Source: Trichoplax sp. H2
Taxonomy: Eukaryota; Placozoa; Uniplacotomia; Trichoplacea
DNA: 59,969 bases
Direction: 5' to 3'
Assembly (NCBI GenBank): GCA_003344405.1
Contig: NOWV01000296.1
Coordinates: 1-59,969 of the forward strand
How positions within the stretch are numbered: position 1 is the stretch's first letter; each line of letters begins with the position of its first letter. Below the pieces are notes generated by a model that saw nothing but the letters and a program-made list of their open reading frames with translations, was not told the DNA's origin and did no database searches. Shown in pieces: positions 40,795 to 53,576 of the stretch. A program made the translations under genes and the position numbers.

Positions 40795-41340
40795 GTTTCA
40801 TTAGAGAATATGATCAGATAAACTAGGGTTAACTAAGTTGCTAACGCCATTCTTATTTTGTTTTGTGCAACAGGTTAATGATTCACTGCGATGCTTATGA
40901 TGATGCCTAACATTGATTTTTATTTTAAATCATTGAATCTTTATTTAATAAATGACTATTTGTTACTTTGAAATAATTTGATTCGATAAATTAGGGTATG
41001 ATAAGTTACTAATGCTGTTGTTACTTCTCCTTGTACAACAGATTAATTTTTCGCTTCGATGCTTATTGGGCACTTACTTTACTTTAAACCACTGAATCTT
41101 TATTTATTAACTTAAACAATTGCATATTGCAATGAGAAGGTTACTCGATAAATTACGGTACTATAAGTTACTGATGAAGTTCTTGTATCTTTTTACGTTA
41201 TTGCAAATCAATGAATCTTGATTTAATTAACGGCCATCCCCACTATTACGAATGTGATTAGATAAACTAAGGTAAACTCTGCTGTTAATGTAGTTCTTAC
41301 TTCTCTTTGCAATATAGATTGATGGTTCATTTCAATGCCT
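40795..41340. repeat. Degenerate tandem repeat, about 165-bp units
   Basis: The phrase gat-(c/t)gataaa(c/t)tagg-t recurs at 40812, 40980, 41141 and 41256. Each time it is followed by aagttactaatgc-gttctta, ttgcaacaga-taat and (where complete) accactgaatctttattta. It lies in the intron or intergenic space just 5' of the adaptor 3 CARD exon. Confidence 0.75.
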
Positions 41341-41697
41341 AAAACGATAGCCATTATCATACTCATCGTAGTTAAACGTTGACTAAACATGCAGAAGATT
41401 AGCTTAAATATTTCCTAAAGGTTCATCATGCATCTTTCATAACTAGAATGATCATCGAGTAACGAAAAAATATAATTTTGATCGAAATGCTTGCACTGCA
41501 TTCAAGCAATAATCCAACCGAAAGTAGGCATAAAATTAGATCACTTCCAAAATTAGTTTACTAGCCCACCGAACCGCTAAAAAGGCATGACCATTTATGA
41601 AAGCCTTTCTAGCCCAACGAGAACATCTTTGGTGATTGATTAGGATGAGTTCATGTTAGAAACAAGAAATAAAATCGTAATTCTGAATGATACTTAC

Positions 41698-41839
41698 TGA
41701 ATGCAAATCTCGATATCTCTTCCGGTTTGGCAATAAGATCAATGTGCGTCTTGCATCCACTGCTATTTTTAATGGAGTTTGCGTAGTCTTTATTAACGAT
41801 GGCTTCCAGAGGCTTTTTTGACGTGATAAAATGTCCTCT
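41698..41839 (-). CDS. Orphan exon X3, possible 5' exon of adaptor 3
   Basis: 47 codons on the - strand run from acceptor agtag (phase 0) to donor gtaagt (phase 1). They include KKPLEAIVNKDYANSIKNSS and DLIAKPEEISRFAF. Its phase-1 end fits the acceptor of the downstream CARD exon, so it could supply an N-terminal extension to adaptor 3. The start is homologous to the exon at 25225-25360. I see no known domain and found no initiating exon further 5'. Confidence 0.45.
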
Positions 41840-43589
41840 CTACTCTTTTTATAGCTAGTTACTACCTGTATGAAGCAATAGAGTAATGGAAACAAATGAT
41901 TATTGAATAGAGATGAAGGAGGATCTGCTCATAAATTATTCATGAAGGATTGACATAAGCAAGGGTGGTATAAACTTTCTATAGATTATTGATTCGCTGG
42001 ACTAAAAAAAAGTTCAGGTAGATCTTTATTCAAAGGCTAAGCAAAGAATTTCTTAGATACTTCACCTATCAATGCTAAAATTCTGGTGGATTCGATGATA
42101 TTGCCTTCGAATGTGTAATATTGAAAACTGAATTTTGTAATGCTTATAACTACAGTAGATCTTAAAAGGCATGCTTATTCAAATATTATAATTTATGTAC
42201 TGAAAATGCTCGTTTGCACTTTGCTAATTAAAATTTGAGCAAAGCATTTATGAAATTCGATCAGAACTCTTCCGTTACCTCTCATCTGCTATCTGAGAAT
42301 CTGTTGTAACTGATTTAGGCTCGGTAATTATTTCTTCTTAACATTTATCTAGAAAAAGCTAGTTTCATTCAATGAATAAACAGCCGTCACTAAACTATTT
42401 ATTCCTTCTATTCCATAATTATGCTGCATAATAATTCTTACAGTTTCCCGTATAATAACAGTTTGGTCTAATAGTAATATTTAAAGTACTCAATCTTAAT
42501 AATCAATAAGTTTTTGGGCTAAGATTGTCTATCTTAAAATATCCCACTTCTGTTAAAATGGTAATTTAGCATGGACAGTATCTTTACGATCCTTGAATGT
42601 TATGGAATAAATTCAAGTTAACCGAATAATTTACAGATAATCAAATAAATAAATAGCTCTGGTTTGACTATGAAGTCTCTCTATTTTTTAAAAGTTAAAA
42701 TTTAAATTTATAAGTGTGACAATATATATATTGTACGTTGTCGTAGGCAATATAATATATATTATCGGCATCGTAAGCTAACAAACTGAGGGGTACGAAA
42801 GTACAACAGAAGTATTACACAACTATTCTATCTGATGTTATTCCCATAAAATAATTGTCTCAGGTAGAGAGAATTTTTTAATGGCTTTTTTAGTAGAGTT
42901 TAAAAATATTAAAGCCATAATCAATTAGAAGAAAAATCTAGTTTAAAGAATCCTGAGCTCAGAAAAAGTAAAGCCTGGTCTCCAAGTACATCTTTGCAGT
43001 CTTAAATCCATGTTGTTAAATCTATTTGCGGAAAAAAGTTACCTACAATCAGACTTGAGCTATCAAACATAGGACGTCTCCTCAAACGGATGATCAATCT
43101 GTTTCATAGTGTGAATCAACTAGCTTAAAATATCATTTACTCTTCTATTAATGTACAACACTATAAAGGTACAGGGCATCTTCGCCGTGACAGTACATTA
43201 ATTTATATCGATTTATTTACCATACTTAGAGAACTGGTTAATGTTGGTAATTAACAAGTTCTAATGCAGTAATTAAAAAATTAGTTAATATTAGCATCAC
43301 GATAATATCTATTTTTAGAAATCTAATATTATCAAATGTAACTATTAATAATGCAATCAAATATGGAATGTATTACTATAGAAAGTTTTGAGACAAAGTC
43401 TTCTAAGTGTTAGGTTAGTGGTGTGTGATAGCTACATCTAAATTAATTAGTTTGTTTGATATAGTGCGCTTTATTATACTGTCACCAACTGTTATGAAAA
43501 GATCATGGACGCGACCTTTGTTAACGACATATTTTATGATTAAAAGAATTATAGCAGGGGAAGAAGTCAGAGTTATCTAAGTGCCTTGC
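41840..43589. other. Gene-poor stretch
   Basis: AT-rich with no supported gene. A short palindromic AT tract lies at about 42720-42770 (caatatatatattg and its partner caatataatatatattat). Confidence 0.5.
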
Positions 43590-44691
43590 TACTGTAGAAA
43601 AGGACTAAAAGTAGAGTCCTTTATACCTTTAAAATGTAACTAGTATTATTTTACTGTAGAAAATACCTAGACAGTGATAGTGTCTTTAAGTTTTACCCTG
43701 CCAAATCATCATGTCGCCATCTTTTCTTCTTCATTATTTTACAATAGATTACTATAGTAATAGCCCAAAGTAATCGCCTAATCTAAAGTAAGGGCATTTG
43801 ATAGCCTATTCAAATTGTAAATGAATTTGACATAGTAACAAAACCCTATCCACAGAGAAAGGGGATTAATAACATGACGGTAAAGTACTGTAATAATGTA
43901 GTCTATAATCGTACAGTTACCGTACAACTTGACGTTAAAACATCAACTGTTAATTCTAAGCGATACTAATGTCAGAAAAGTAGTCGTAGCAGTCATATAA
44001 AATTTCTTGATAAGCGATTACTATGATCTGTATCATGTCCGGATTTTTGGGATTCGGATTCCGGAACCGGTCGGATTTATGTCCGATATAATTTTTCTGT
44101 ATTAATTTATCTGTTATAATTTTTCTGTATTAATTTATCTGTTTTAGTTTTTTGTTTTAATTTTAGGATTTAGCTTACAGAATCCGAAAACTATATCGGA
44201 CACAAATCCGGAAAAATTCGCTTTTTATGAAGATCACAGTAATCGCTTATCAAAAAAAATTTATATGACTACTACGACTACTTTTCTGACATTAATATCG
44301 CTTAGTATTCGCGAGTATTGACAGTTGACGTTTTAGCGTCAGATTGTACTGTAACTGTACGAGTATAGACTACATTACAGTACTTTATCGTCATGTTATA
44401 AATCCCCTTTCTCTAAGGATAGGGTTTTGCTACTAAGTCAAATTTCTTTACAATTTGAATAGACGATCAAACGCCCTTTCTTTAGATTAGGCATTTGCTC
44501 TATAGGGCTACTTCTATAGTAATCTATATAATACCTTGCAAAATAATGAAGAAGAAAAGATGGCGACATGATGATTTGGCAGGGGAAAACTTAAAGACAC
44601 TATCACTTTCTAGGTATTTTCTATAGTAAAATAATACTAATTACATACTAAAAACTACAAAGGACTCTACTTTTAGTCCTTTTACTACACT
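43590..44691. mobile_element. Fold-back (long inverted repeat) element, non-autonomous
   Basis: The left arm, 43590-44090, and right arm, 44192-44691, are inverted copies over nearly their full length. The ends are tactgtagaaaaggactaaa on the left against the complement of ttttagtccttttactacac on the right. Further matched blocks include tgatgatttggca/tgccaaatcatca and ggggattaataacatgac/gtcatgttataaatcccc. Arms are diverged but collinear. The loop of about 100 bases is AT-rich and holds two 28-base direct repeats. Each arm end is itself a small hairpin (aggact...agtcct). No transposase frame is present, so this would be a MITE or fold-back element mobilised in trans. A target-site duplication could not be identified with confidence. 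Confidence 0.75.
44089..44144. repeat. 28-bp tandem duplication in the fold-back loop
   Basis: ataatttttctgtattaatt followed by tatctgtt is repeated twice with no gap, in the loop between the inverted arms. Confidence 0.85.
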
Positions 44692-44701
44692 GGTAATGGT
44701 G

Positions 44702-46892
44702 CAACAACCCGATCCTTTGGAAAGTAATTTTTATATCTGCCAATTAACCATAATTGTAGCAGTGCTAATCTAATAATTAAATAAAACTTTATTTATGACT
44801 TTACATAGATAATAAATTGAAATTTCTTAGATTCATATGAATTAGCGATAAATTCATGCAATAAATTTAACACATTTCATTGGATATTATTAATAGTGAA
44901 ATCGTATACAATAACTCCCGATCGATTTATTATTAAAAACAAATATAATCAGCAAGTTTTTCTAGGTATAGAAGGTAAATAGCTAGATCTTCATCTAATA
45001 TATATTATAAAGCTGTTGATAAAGTGAACAATCCTTTTGATTGCTACCGTAATCATGAAAGAAAGTCTAATTACTGAAAGTAATTATTAATTTTCCAAAT
45101 TTATAACAATTTATAGAGGGTGAACCTAGGCAAGCATTAGAATTTTTTAAGCCTATAACGTTGAGGACTTATGATGGAATCGGGCGGGAAGTATTTAAAG
45201 TCCATCGTGGTCCATTACCAGCACACTTATGTTGTTATTGCTTGTCAACATCTGCGCGTATGCGGATGCAACTTACCTTCGAATCGCCATCCGGTACTCC
45301 GCTCTATTTACTTCGGCCGTAAGTAGAAAAGCCAAATTCTAACCCTTCCTAATATTTGTATTTCTACTTCTGCATGATATGTTATGAATAATCTCCGCTA
45401 ACATCAAACTAAGTATAAAACTTAACTAAACAGAAGATAGCGAGACTTCTTGTCATGAATCATAAGTACTTATTAAGTAATTTAAAAATTCTGTTCTTGT
45501 ACGTAACGTTCGAACTAGCTATAACGCTCATTACTCATAACCAACATGAATGAAAAAAATTATTTAAAAGTTATATATAAACATAAAGGGAATGTCTTCG
45601 TGAAGCCCCCTCCTACGGAAGCTTATTTTGAGGCAAGACAAATAATAATGATCGCTCATCTTTGCTGCAAACATACGTACACACTCCAATAAAAACTTAA
45701 ACTTATTTAATTCTTTAGCGTATCTAACGTATTTAGGTCGCCATTAGATGAAAATCATCAATTTAGATAGGAATTTTAATCCAAGTTAATAATTTTGTTA
45801 ACTTTATTCCATTGATATTCCATAGATATTCGATTGCATAAAGAATACTAAAATTGGTATGATGACGAAAGAGTGGTTTGGTTATGAAGCCTTGTCTCAT
45901 GAGCATAATCTTGAAATTAATTGTAAGTTGCTTACAACAAGTAATTCTTTATATGACAATAAATTGAATTCTGAGATATAAAATTAGAAATTAATTGTAA
46001 GTAGCTTTCAACAAGTGATTCCTTGTATAACAATAAATTGAATTCTGAGATATCAATATTACATCTGTAACACATTTAAATGTTATGTTCAGTTAATCAA
46101 ATGAGATAGACAATTGAGGAGTCAATCAATTTTATAGCAATTAGTGCCGGGAACATGATTAGTTGTGAAAGACACGAGTGCATGTAGAAAGATTGCAATA
46201 GAACTGAATTCTTAACAGTCGATGATACTGCTTATATAGCTTCAAAGCTACAGTATTAAAAATATACTATACAAGGAATGGCAATACAAGTAAAAGGATT
46301 AATGTACCATAACAGAAAATGTTTGATATACCATACGCTACTTCTCAGTTAAGGCGAAGTGAACGTTAGCGAAAGCTAATACTAAAATGCTATATTTACC
46401 GATTAAGCGAGGAATATTGTATCTATTTTTTAAGTTAGAGTTGCTAATCGTGTAATTTTCAACTGGTAAAACCTCTGATAGCATGAATTCAATTATTATA
46501 TATCAAAACCATAAATAAATTACAATATTTTAGTTCCTATCGACTTGGCCCCAGTACTGAAAGCTTGTATTATTGCAATTGGCATGCTTTATGTAAGTTT
46601 GTAATATTTAATACCCCAGTCAGTACTGCAATAACGATTTTTTAATATCATTACTAAATTATTCGGAACAAGACCCAGTTAAGCAGAGTAATTATTTTCT
46701 ATAGAAGTCCTAATATTCCCGTCTCACTATAAATATTGATTTAAGAGTCTTCATAGAATTGCTAGAATTTAAGTGATAGATTATATCATTCTTTACCTTT
46801 TTGTCATTTTCTTTTAGGATATTTATTATTTTGATTGCGTGTCCGAACACCGAAACCGTATAGTAGCACGTAAATTGGGTAAGAAAATTTAA
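44702..46892 (+). pseudogene. Scramblase copy A, 5'-truncated and frameshifted
   Basis: Homologous to the intact scramblase at 53577-56656. The first exon and most of the second are missing. Similarity starts abruptly at 44702 (caacaacccgatcctttgga), about 10 bases after the fold-back element. Remaining exons are to 44723, 44897-44974 (SYTITPDRFIIKNKYNQQVF), 45117-45318, about 45528-45645, 45826-45922, 46534-46592 and 46818-46892 (stop TAA). The exon near 45.55 kb has lost one base next to the HYY position, shifting the frame. Its donor has changed from gtaaga to gcaaga. All other remaining exons are open and in phase, and the C-terminal part (INFPIDLAPVLKACIIAIGM then DIYYFD) is closer to classical scramblases than copy C. 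Decay therefore seems recent. Confidence 0.8.
45911..46053 (+). repeat. 75-bp tandem duplication including a splice donor
   Basis: gaaattaattgtaag (the end of a scramblase A exon plus its donor), with the following intron sequence to aattctgagatat, is repeated about 75 bases downstream. The intron therefore carries a second copy of the donor site. Confidence 0.8.
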
Positions 46893-49792
46893 ATTCGGTT
46901 CATTATAATTATAATTATCAAAGGTCGTTAGGAAGTATCACGATATATATCAATGTCTGCAATTTCTAGTTTGGGCCATATAATGAGAATCTATTTTACT
47001 TAATAGACATAAAGTATAAATAGTTGCTTAACGATATCTTTCATAATAATAGAACCAAGATAAAATTTCGAATAATAATCTATTTTTGTAAAGCAATTCA
47101 AGTGCCAGGGTTAGCAAAAAAATAATGACTGTAATCCTAGAATCAATTTTTAATTGCTGCTATGCTTTGTAGTTTATGGTTTGTGCCTGTGAATAAATAT
47201 TGCGTAGAGAATTTATCTAAACTGGTACGGCATCTTCTCATGTGATAGTTTATCTGCAATAAAATCAAGAAAATTTAACATAAATAAATGAATAAGTAAA
47301 ATAGCAATACTGTTTCAAACGATATACACATACAACAGAATGATTTGTAAATCGGGGAGACATATCTTGTAAAGCCCAAAAAAATGTAAATATGACGTAC
47401 TAGATGATCTATTTAATTCAGGTAGCACTCTCTATATGACATTATTTTTAATATTTGTACAGTATATGTAGCTAGCGTAGCATAGCCATTGAAATAAAAT
47501 GTAAAATTCCATTTTATGCTTTGTTATTTCAGACTATCAGTTTTCTTTGCTCTACATTATTTCTTTCTTTAAACCTACGCACTAAACTAAATTGCTTTCT
47601 ATTTTCTACGCTACACAATATTCAGTATTTATTTCCGATTGTCTTAGTGAAATAAATGTTTATACACCATAAGCAAGAACTTAGTTAAGTAGAATAGCGA
47701 CAAGAATATGGTAAATGTTACGATAAATTGCAGTATTTACAGCCAACCAATTTAAATAGACTAAGTAAAATACAACGACGATATAAAGGGTTAGTTGTAA
47801 TAATTAATTAACGCAAAATTCTTTGATACTGAAGTAATGATGAGTATCATTCTGTACCTTAATATATTAGTAAGACTTTACTGTTCTCTGTTCATTATCA
47901 CTACATGGTAGAAGGGGATAAGTGATGCTGGAGGTCGGTTAAGAAAATATTAGTTAAAAAGGAACTTTAGTGCAGTGTATGAATGGAACTTTAGTTAGAG
48001 TACCTAAAACAATCATTAAATACTGCTTATAGACCGCCAGATCTAGGCATTTACTGACTCATAAATCATGTAAAAACAAGATTTTAAACAAAATAAACGC
48101 ATTGTAGTTGACTAAATATTGTACAGAATCATCAAATGATCATTTCTACAAGGGATTAGGCTAACTCGAACAAAAAATTCATTTAGTTCTTAGATATACT
48201 GTATTATATACACGGCATAATTCTGCAATATTAAGAATTAGGTTGTAGTTTTCGCAATTGTTCATTGCTACTGGAACCCAACATGAATAGCTGCTGGGAT
48301 ACTAATGCCCTGTTAGCCCATCTTTCTGATAGCGTGTGAATTCAAACAATTTCAGTCAGTTCGGTTCAGACCTGTAGTGAAAAATACTCTTTACAGATCA
48401 TTTCTTCTACAGAGTACAGTACAAGTAAAAAATTTTCGATCATTCTTGTCTCCCTTTTGGATAAAAATTAGCCAAAACAAAATTTTACTCAATCGTCACT
48501 CTGCTTCCATTAATGAATAAGTAATTTTCTTTTAATAATTTCTCCACCTGTATCAACATAAAACTCATTCCACTTATAGGAAAATGGGTTATAATAAGTA
48601 GGAAGATTCATAGATGTCTTTTAATTTTAATTTGAAGATTTCACTGGACTTGTTCTTGATATAGATTGCACTCTACTTATACTGTTCGTACAACACCTTA
48701 TAGAACTTAATATTCGATTTAGATTTTGCTTAAATGATGGAACTTGTACAAGCAGCGACAAGTCTCAGATATTACCATATCACCGATTAAGGTTATTAGT
48801 AAGATAATTAGTTGCTATACTGTACATTATATCTTTTTTAACTTATTCGACCCGAATTCTGTCTCAAATAACACTAATCTACTAAAGATTCTTCTGTAGT
48901 TTACGCCGTTCTACAGCCTATAGGGCTTCGATGATTTAAAACACTAAAGCCATGAGAAATCGTCACTTTAATTTCCATGATTAAATTAACATCAGCCAAA
49001 AAGAAAAGTATTTATTGTAGTAACGTAAGGGTAATTAAGATACTTATAGTGAATAGATTTTATAATAATCATTGTGTTTGTAGAAAACTAGCTGCTGTCA
49101 CATACCATGTCTTGCCAAGGATCCACACTTATGAATCATCTTACAACAGCATTTATGACTATTACTTAGCTGCTGTCACATATCATGCCTTACCAAATAT
49201 ACACACTTATGAATCATCTCACAACAGCATTTATGACTATTACTTATGCATTAACGGTCCATATTGAAATACATTTTACAGTAATGGTAAAGACAATGCA
49301 ACGTAATATGCAAGAATGTACACGTAGAAACACACTGATGTAATTAAAATTTATTTTGAAGAAATGTATCATAATGAGTTAATGTAAGGTAACTAAATAG
49401 ATGGCTAGAAGAAAGAATGGTAATTGTTGTGTTGATACATTGCCAGTTCGCAATTTAATAAAATTATATTTATCGGAATAAAACCGATTTGTATTTCTTT
49501 GAATGAATAGATTTTAAGTAATTTAAGGCCCTATTTATATAATTTTCAAAACAGTATGCTTAATAAACCCTTATGTAGTAGAAAGTACATCTCTGTCGTT
49601 TATAACTTATGGCAATATAGATCTTAACATATTATGTATTTGCTATCGCGCAAAGTGTTAGGTTTGCATTTATTAATTATCAAAGATTGCCATTTAATAC
49701 TCGCTAATTCATACATAGGTAATAATTATTTCTTTAAGTAACACCGAAACAGAGTAATAAGCCAATTATTACATTAGCCAGCTAAAGGTATT
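46893..49792. other. Spacer between scramblase copies A and B
   Basis: From about 47447 the sequence is paralleled by the spacer between copies B and C (from about 51471 to 53576). It forms part of a duplicated unit of several kilobases. No gene is supported except the odd 78-bp repeat listed separately. Confidence 0.65.
49090..49245 (+). repeat. Two 78-bp tandem repeats in a 26-codon open frame
   Basis: agctgctgtcacataccatg starts at 49090 and again at 49168; both units end in atttatgactattactt. Because 78 is a multiple of three, a + frame reads through both units with a repeating 26-residue pattern (IHTYESSYNSIYDYY). A diverged pair sits at about 53068-53219 in the duplicated spacer, also open. 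There is no start codon context, and differences between copies do not favour silent sites, so coding is doubtful. Confidence 0.7.
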
Positions 49793-51435
49793 GATGGTAG
49801 AAGCTTCTTTAACAGAATAGCCACAACCTTGTGGAAATAATTTATTACTGGTTGGAAGCAAGCAATCCCCGTCGGGTTCAGAAACTCTCCTACAGTAACC
49901 AGTATATGAAGTGCGATATCGCGATCATCATACCCAGTTATTATTCCCGTAACTCATCAACCAGGTATTAGAAAACGCATAGCTTACAATCCAGTCATTA
50001 CTTCAGTTTTTTATCATATAATGATCTACCATTATTGATGCTAAAGGATCGGAGCCTGCAAATACTGTTTCATGGATGCCTCCAGCTCAACAGACACAGG
50101 ATAGTCCACCTGGACTAGAATATTTAATAAATCTTGATAAAGTCCTAATAAAACAATAACCCGATCTTTTATAAAGTAATTTTTCTATATGTTAATACAG
50201 AAATATCTATACAGTGATAATCTGATAAAGAATTGAAATTTTGTAACAGCTATAAGAAAATGTTGTAGCAAAATGTAGTACATTAAAACTTTAGAGATAG
50301 CAATAAATAGCTATGAATTAAACAATTTTTACGGAATGTTTTTAACAGTGAAATCTTACACGATAACGCCCGATCGATTCATTATAAAGAATAAATATGA
50401 TCAGCAAGTTTTTCTAGGCGTAGAAGGTAAGGCAATAGCTTTTTTTTAACTATGTATATTACTGATAGATAAGATAGTGAACTAAAACATCATTTTGGAT
50501 CATAATCAAAAATATATAATACTTATATAACGTTATTTCGCTCTAGTAAATTGCTTAATCCTGATCGTGATTCTGACCGTCTGAAATTTTATATTTTAAG
50601 TAATTGATTATCGTTTAGAAATGCATTCTATTATCTACTATTTTTCTGAATTTCACAACAATTTTTAGAGGGCGAACCTCGGAAAACATTAGATATTTAC
50701 AGGCTAATTAATTTGACGGCTTATGACCGAATCGAACGAGAAGCATTTAAAGTCTATCATGGATCTCTACCAGTATACACGCTTTGTTTATATAGCGAAT
50801 CAAGTTCTGTAAAGATTCGGCTTACTTTCGAATCAGCATCGGGCACTCTACTCTATTATCTATGGCCATAGGTAATAAAATTACAATTTACTTTAATATT
50901 TGCCATTTTTCTTCTGCTTAGTCTATAAATTATGCTGTTAGAAATCAGAATATAAAAGTGAAAGTTAGTAAATAAAAAAAGGCATACAAGGCTTATTGTC
51001 ATCAACTCTCCTAGTTTACGTCTATGTTTATCTTAAAATTTTGTTCCACTTAGCCTGAAATCTAAGAACTGGTTTTAAAGGTCATTACTATATGACTGAC
51101 ATAAACGGAAAATATTACGTAAAGGTTATAAGTAAAATCAAAAGGAAGCAGTTCTTAGAACCTCCACCTACAGAACTTAATTTTGATGTAAGAGAAAGAC
51201 GACGAATAGCTACTTTAACAGCTGATATAAACATCAGCTGTGTAAGTCGGATTACAACCTCAATCCATTTTAATCTATTTCGTATCTAATTCATCTGGGT
51301 CTCAATTTGTTATGTATTAATTGTCATTTTAAGTCAGATTTAATTGCAATTTATTTCGCGAATCTTACTAACATAATTACAATCGACTTAGCCCCAGAAC
51401 TGAAAGCTTGCATCATTGCATTGGGCATGCTGTAT
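49793..51435 (+). pseudogene. Scramblase copy B, multiply disabled
   Basis: Exon equivalents lie at 49793-49964, 50047-about 50177, 50349-50426, 50669-50867, 51073-51187 and about 51381-51435. Damage: a stop at codon 9 (49817-49819); two stops near the end of exon 2 (CAA to TAA and GAA to TAA); the donor after 50867 changed from gtaagt to ataggt; the acceptor before 51073 changed from ag to gg; the exon corresponding to 55805-55901 deleted; the donor after 51435 changed from gtaag to ctaag; the last exon deleted. Exon 3 is intact. It cannot make a functional scramblase. Confidence 0.88.
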
Positions 51436-53576
51436 CTAAGTTTATAGATAACAATCTTGATACGATAGTTTTTTTAATATTTGCGCGGTATACTGTATGT
51501 AGCATGGCATAGCCATTAAAGTAAATGTAAAATTCCCATTTATTTGCACCTACGCTCTAAACTAAATTGCTTTCTATTTTCTACGTTACACAATATTCAG
51601 TATTTATTTCCGATTTACTAGGTGAAATAAACGTTTATACGCCATAACTAAGAACTTAGTAAATTATAATAGCGATAAGAATATAGTTAACTGTTACAAT
51701 AAATAACACTGTTTACAGTTGAAAAATCAAAATAGACTAAGTCAAACATGATGGCGATATAAAGGGTTAGTTTTAATAATTAATTAACACAAGTATTCTA
51801 TAACATAGAAATAATAATATTTAGTCTCATTTTGTGTCTTAATATATAAGACTTAGCTATTCTTTGTTCATCATCACTACATGGTAGTAGGGGATAGCTG
51901 CTGTTGGAGGTTGGTTAATAAATAGTAATTAAAAACGAACTTTACTGAAGTATATGATTGGAATCATAGTCGGAGTACCAAAAACAATCAGTAAATACTG
52001 CTTATAGATCGACATAGCTAGGCATTTACGGAGTCATAAATCATGTAAAAGCGAGATTACAAACAAAATAAACGTGTTGTAGTGGACTAAATATTGTAAA
52101 GAACCCTTAGATGATCATTTCTACAGGATGTTAGGCTAACTCAAACCAAATTTAAACTACTTTTTAGATATACAGTATACTGTATTACATATACATCATA
52201 ATTCTGCTATATTATGAATTAGCTAGTAGTATTCACAACTGTTCATTCCTACTGGTAACCAACATGAATAGCTCCTGGGGTACGGGTGCTTTTTTAGCAT
52301 CATTTCTGATAGCGTGTGAATTTAACCAATTTCAATCAGTTTCGATCAGCCCTGCATTGAAAAATACTCGTTATGATCATTTTTCTGCTGCAGAGTATAA
52401 GTAATAAAAAATTTCGATTATTCTTGTCTCCCTATAGGATAACAATTAGCCAGAGCATAATTCTAACTAATGGTCACTCAGCTTTCATCAAGGAATAATT
52501 AATTTTCTTTTAATAAATTCTCCACCTGTATCAACATAAAATTCATTTTGCATAATAGAAAATAGTCTTAATTAGTAGAAAGAGACATTGATGTCTTTTA
52601 AATTAAATATAAAGATTTAGCTTTATTTGTCCTTGATATAGATTGCATTCTACATATGCGTATAACTCACAATAGAATTTAATATTCGATTTAAATTTTG
52701 CTTAAATGATGGAAGTTGTACAAGCAACGACAATTCTCAAATATCGCTGCTATATCATCGATTAAGGTTATTGGTAAGGTAGATAGCTTCAATACATTAC
52801 ATCTTTTTTAACCTACTCGACTCGAATTCTGTCTCTAGTAACACTAACCTACTGAAGATTCTTTAGTCGTTTACACCGTTCTATAGCCTAAAGGCCTTTC
52901 CTGATCTAAAGTATGCAATAAAGCCATAAGAATACGTCGCGTTAATTTCCATCATTAAATTACCATTAGCCGATAAGAAAAGTAATTTTATTGTAGTAAT
53001 GTAACGGTAATCAAGACAACTATGGTGAATAGATTTTACAATAATTGGCGAGCTTGTAGGAAACTAGCTGCAGCCGCATACCAGGTCTTGTCAAGGATCC
53101 ACACATATAAATCATCTTACAACAGTATCCATGACTATTACTTAGATGCTGCCACATATCATGCCTTGACAAGGATCTACACTTCTGAATCATGTTATCG
53201 TAGCAATTATGACTTCTAGTCGAGTTCCCGTTCAAATAAACGGGAACGTATACTACACAACACATTATACTGGACAAAATTCAGAGCTAGATTCTTAGAT
53301 TATGTAAGAATCCCTTCATAATTCAATATCAAAATTTTTTTTTAAGAAACCGTTATGCAGTCGAGAATACATCTCTCGCCGTTTATAACTTAGGGCAATA
53401 TAGATCTTAACATATTATATATTTGCTATCGCGTATGGTATCAAGTTTGTACATATTGATTGTCAAAGATTGCTATTTAATACTCACTAATTCATACGTA
53501 GGTAATAATCATTTTTGCGAGTGACACCAAAACAGAGCACTAAGTGGATTATTACCTTAGCCAGCTAAAGTTATTT
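51436..53576. other. Spacer between scramblase copies B and C
   Basis: A duplicate of the 47.4-49.8 kb spacer with small deletions. No gene is supported. Open frames at about 53020-53277 on both strands fall in the 78-bp repeat relic. Confidence 0.65.

Larger units (their letters stand above)
47447..53576 (+). repeat. Segmental tandem duplication (spacer plus scramblase)
   Basis: The segment starting at 47447 (with catagccattgaaat) recurs from about 51471 (catagccattaaagt). It stays collinear through the spacer into the scramblase 5' exons of copy B (49793) and copy C (53577). Long stretches are nearly identical, for example atagatcttaacatattat and ctagaatatttaataaatct. The second spacer is slightly shorter through small deletions. 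Confidence 0.85.
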
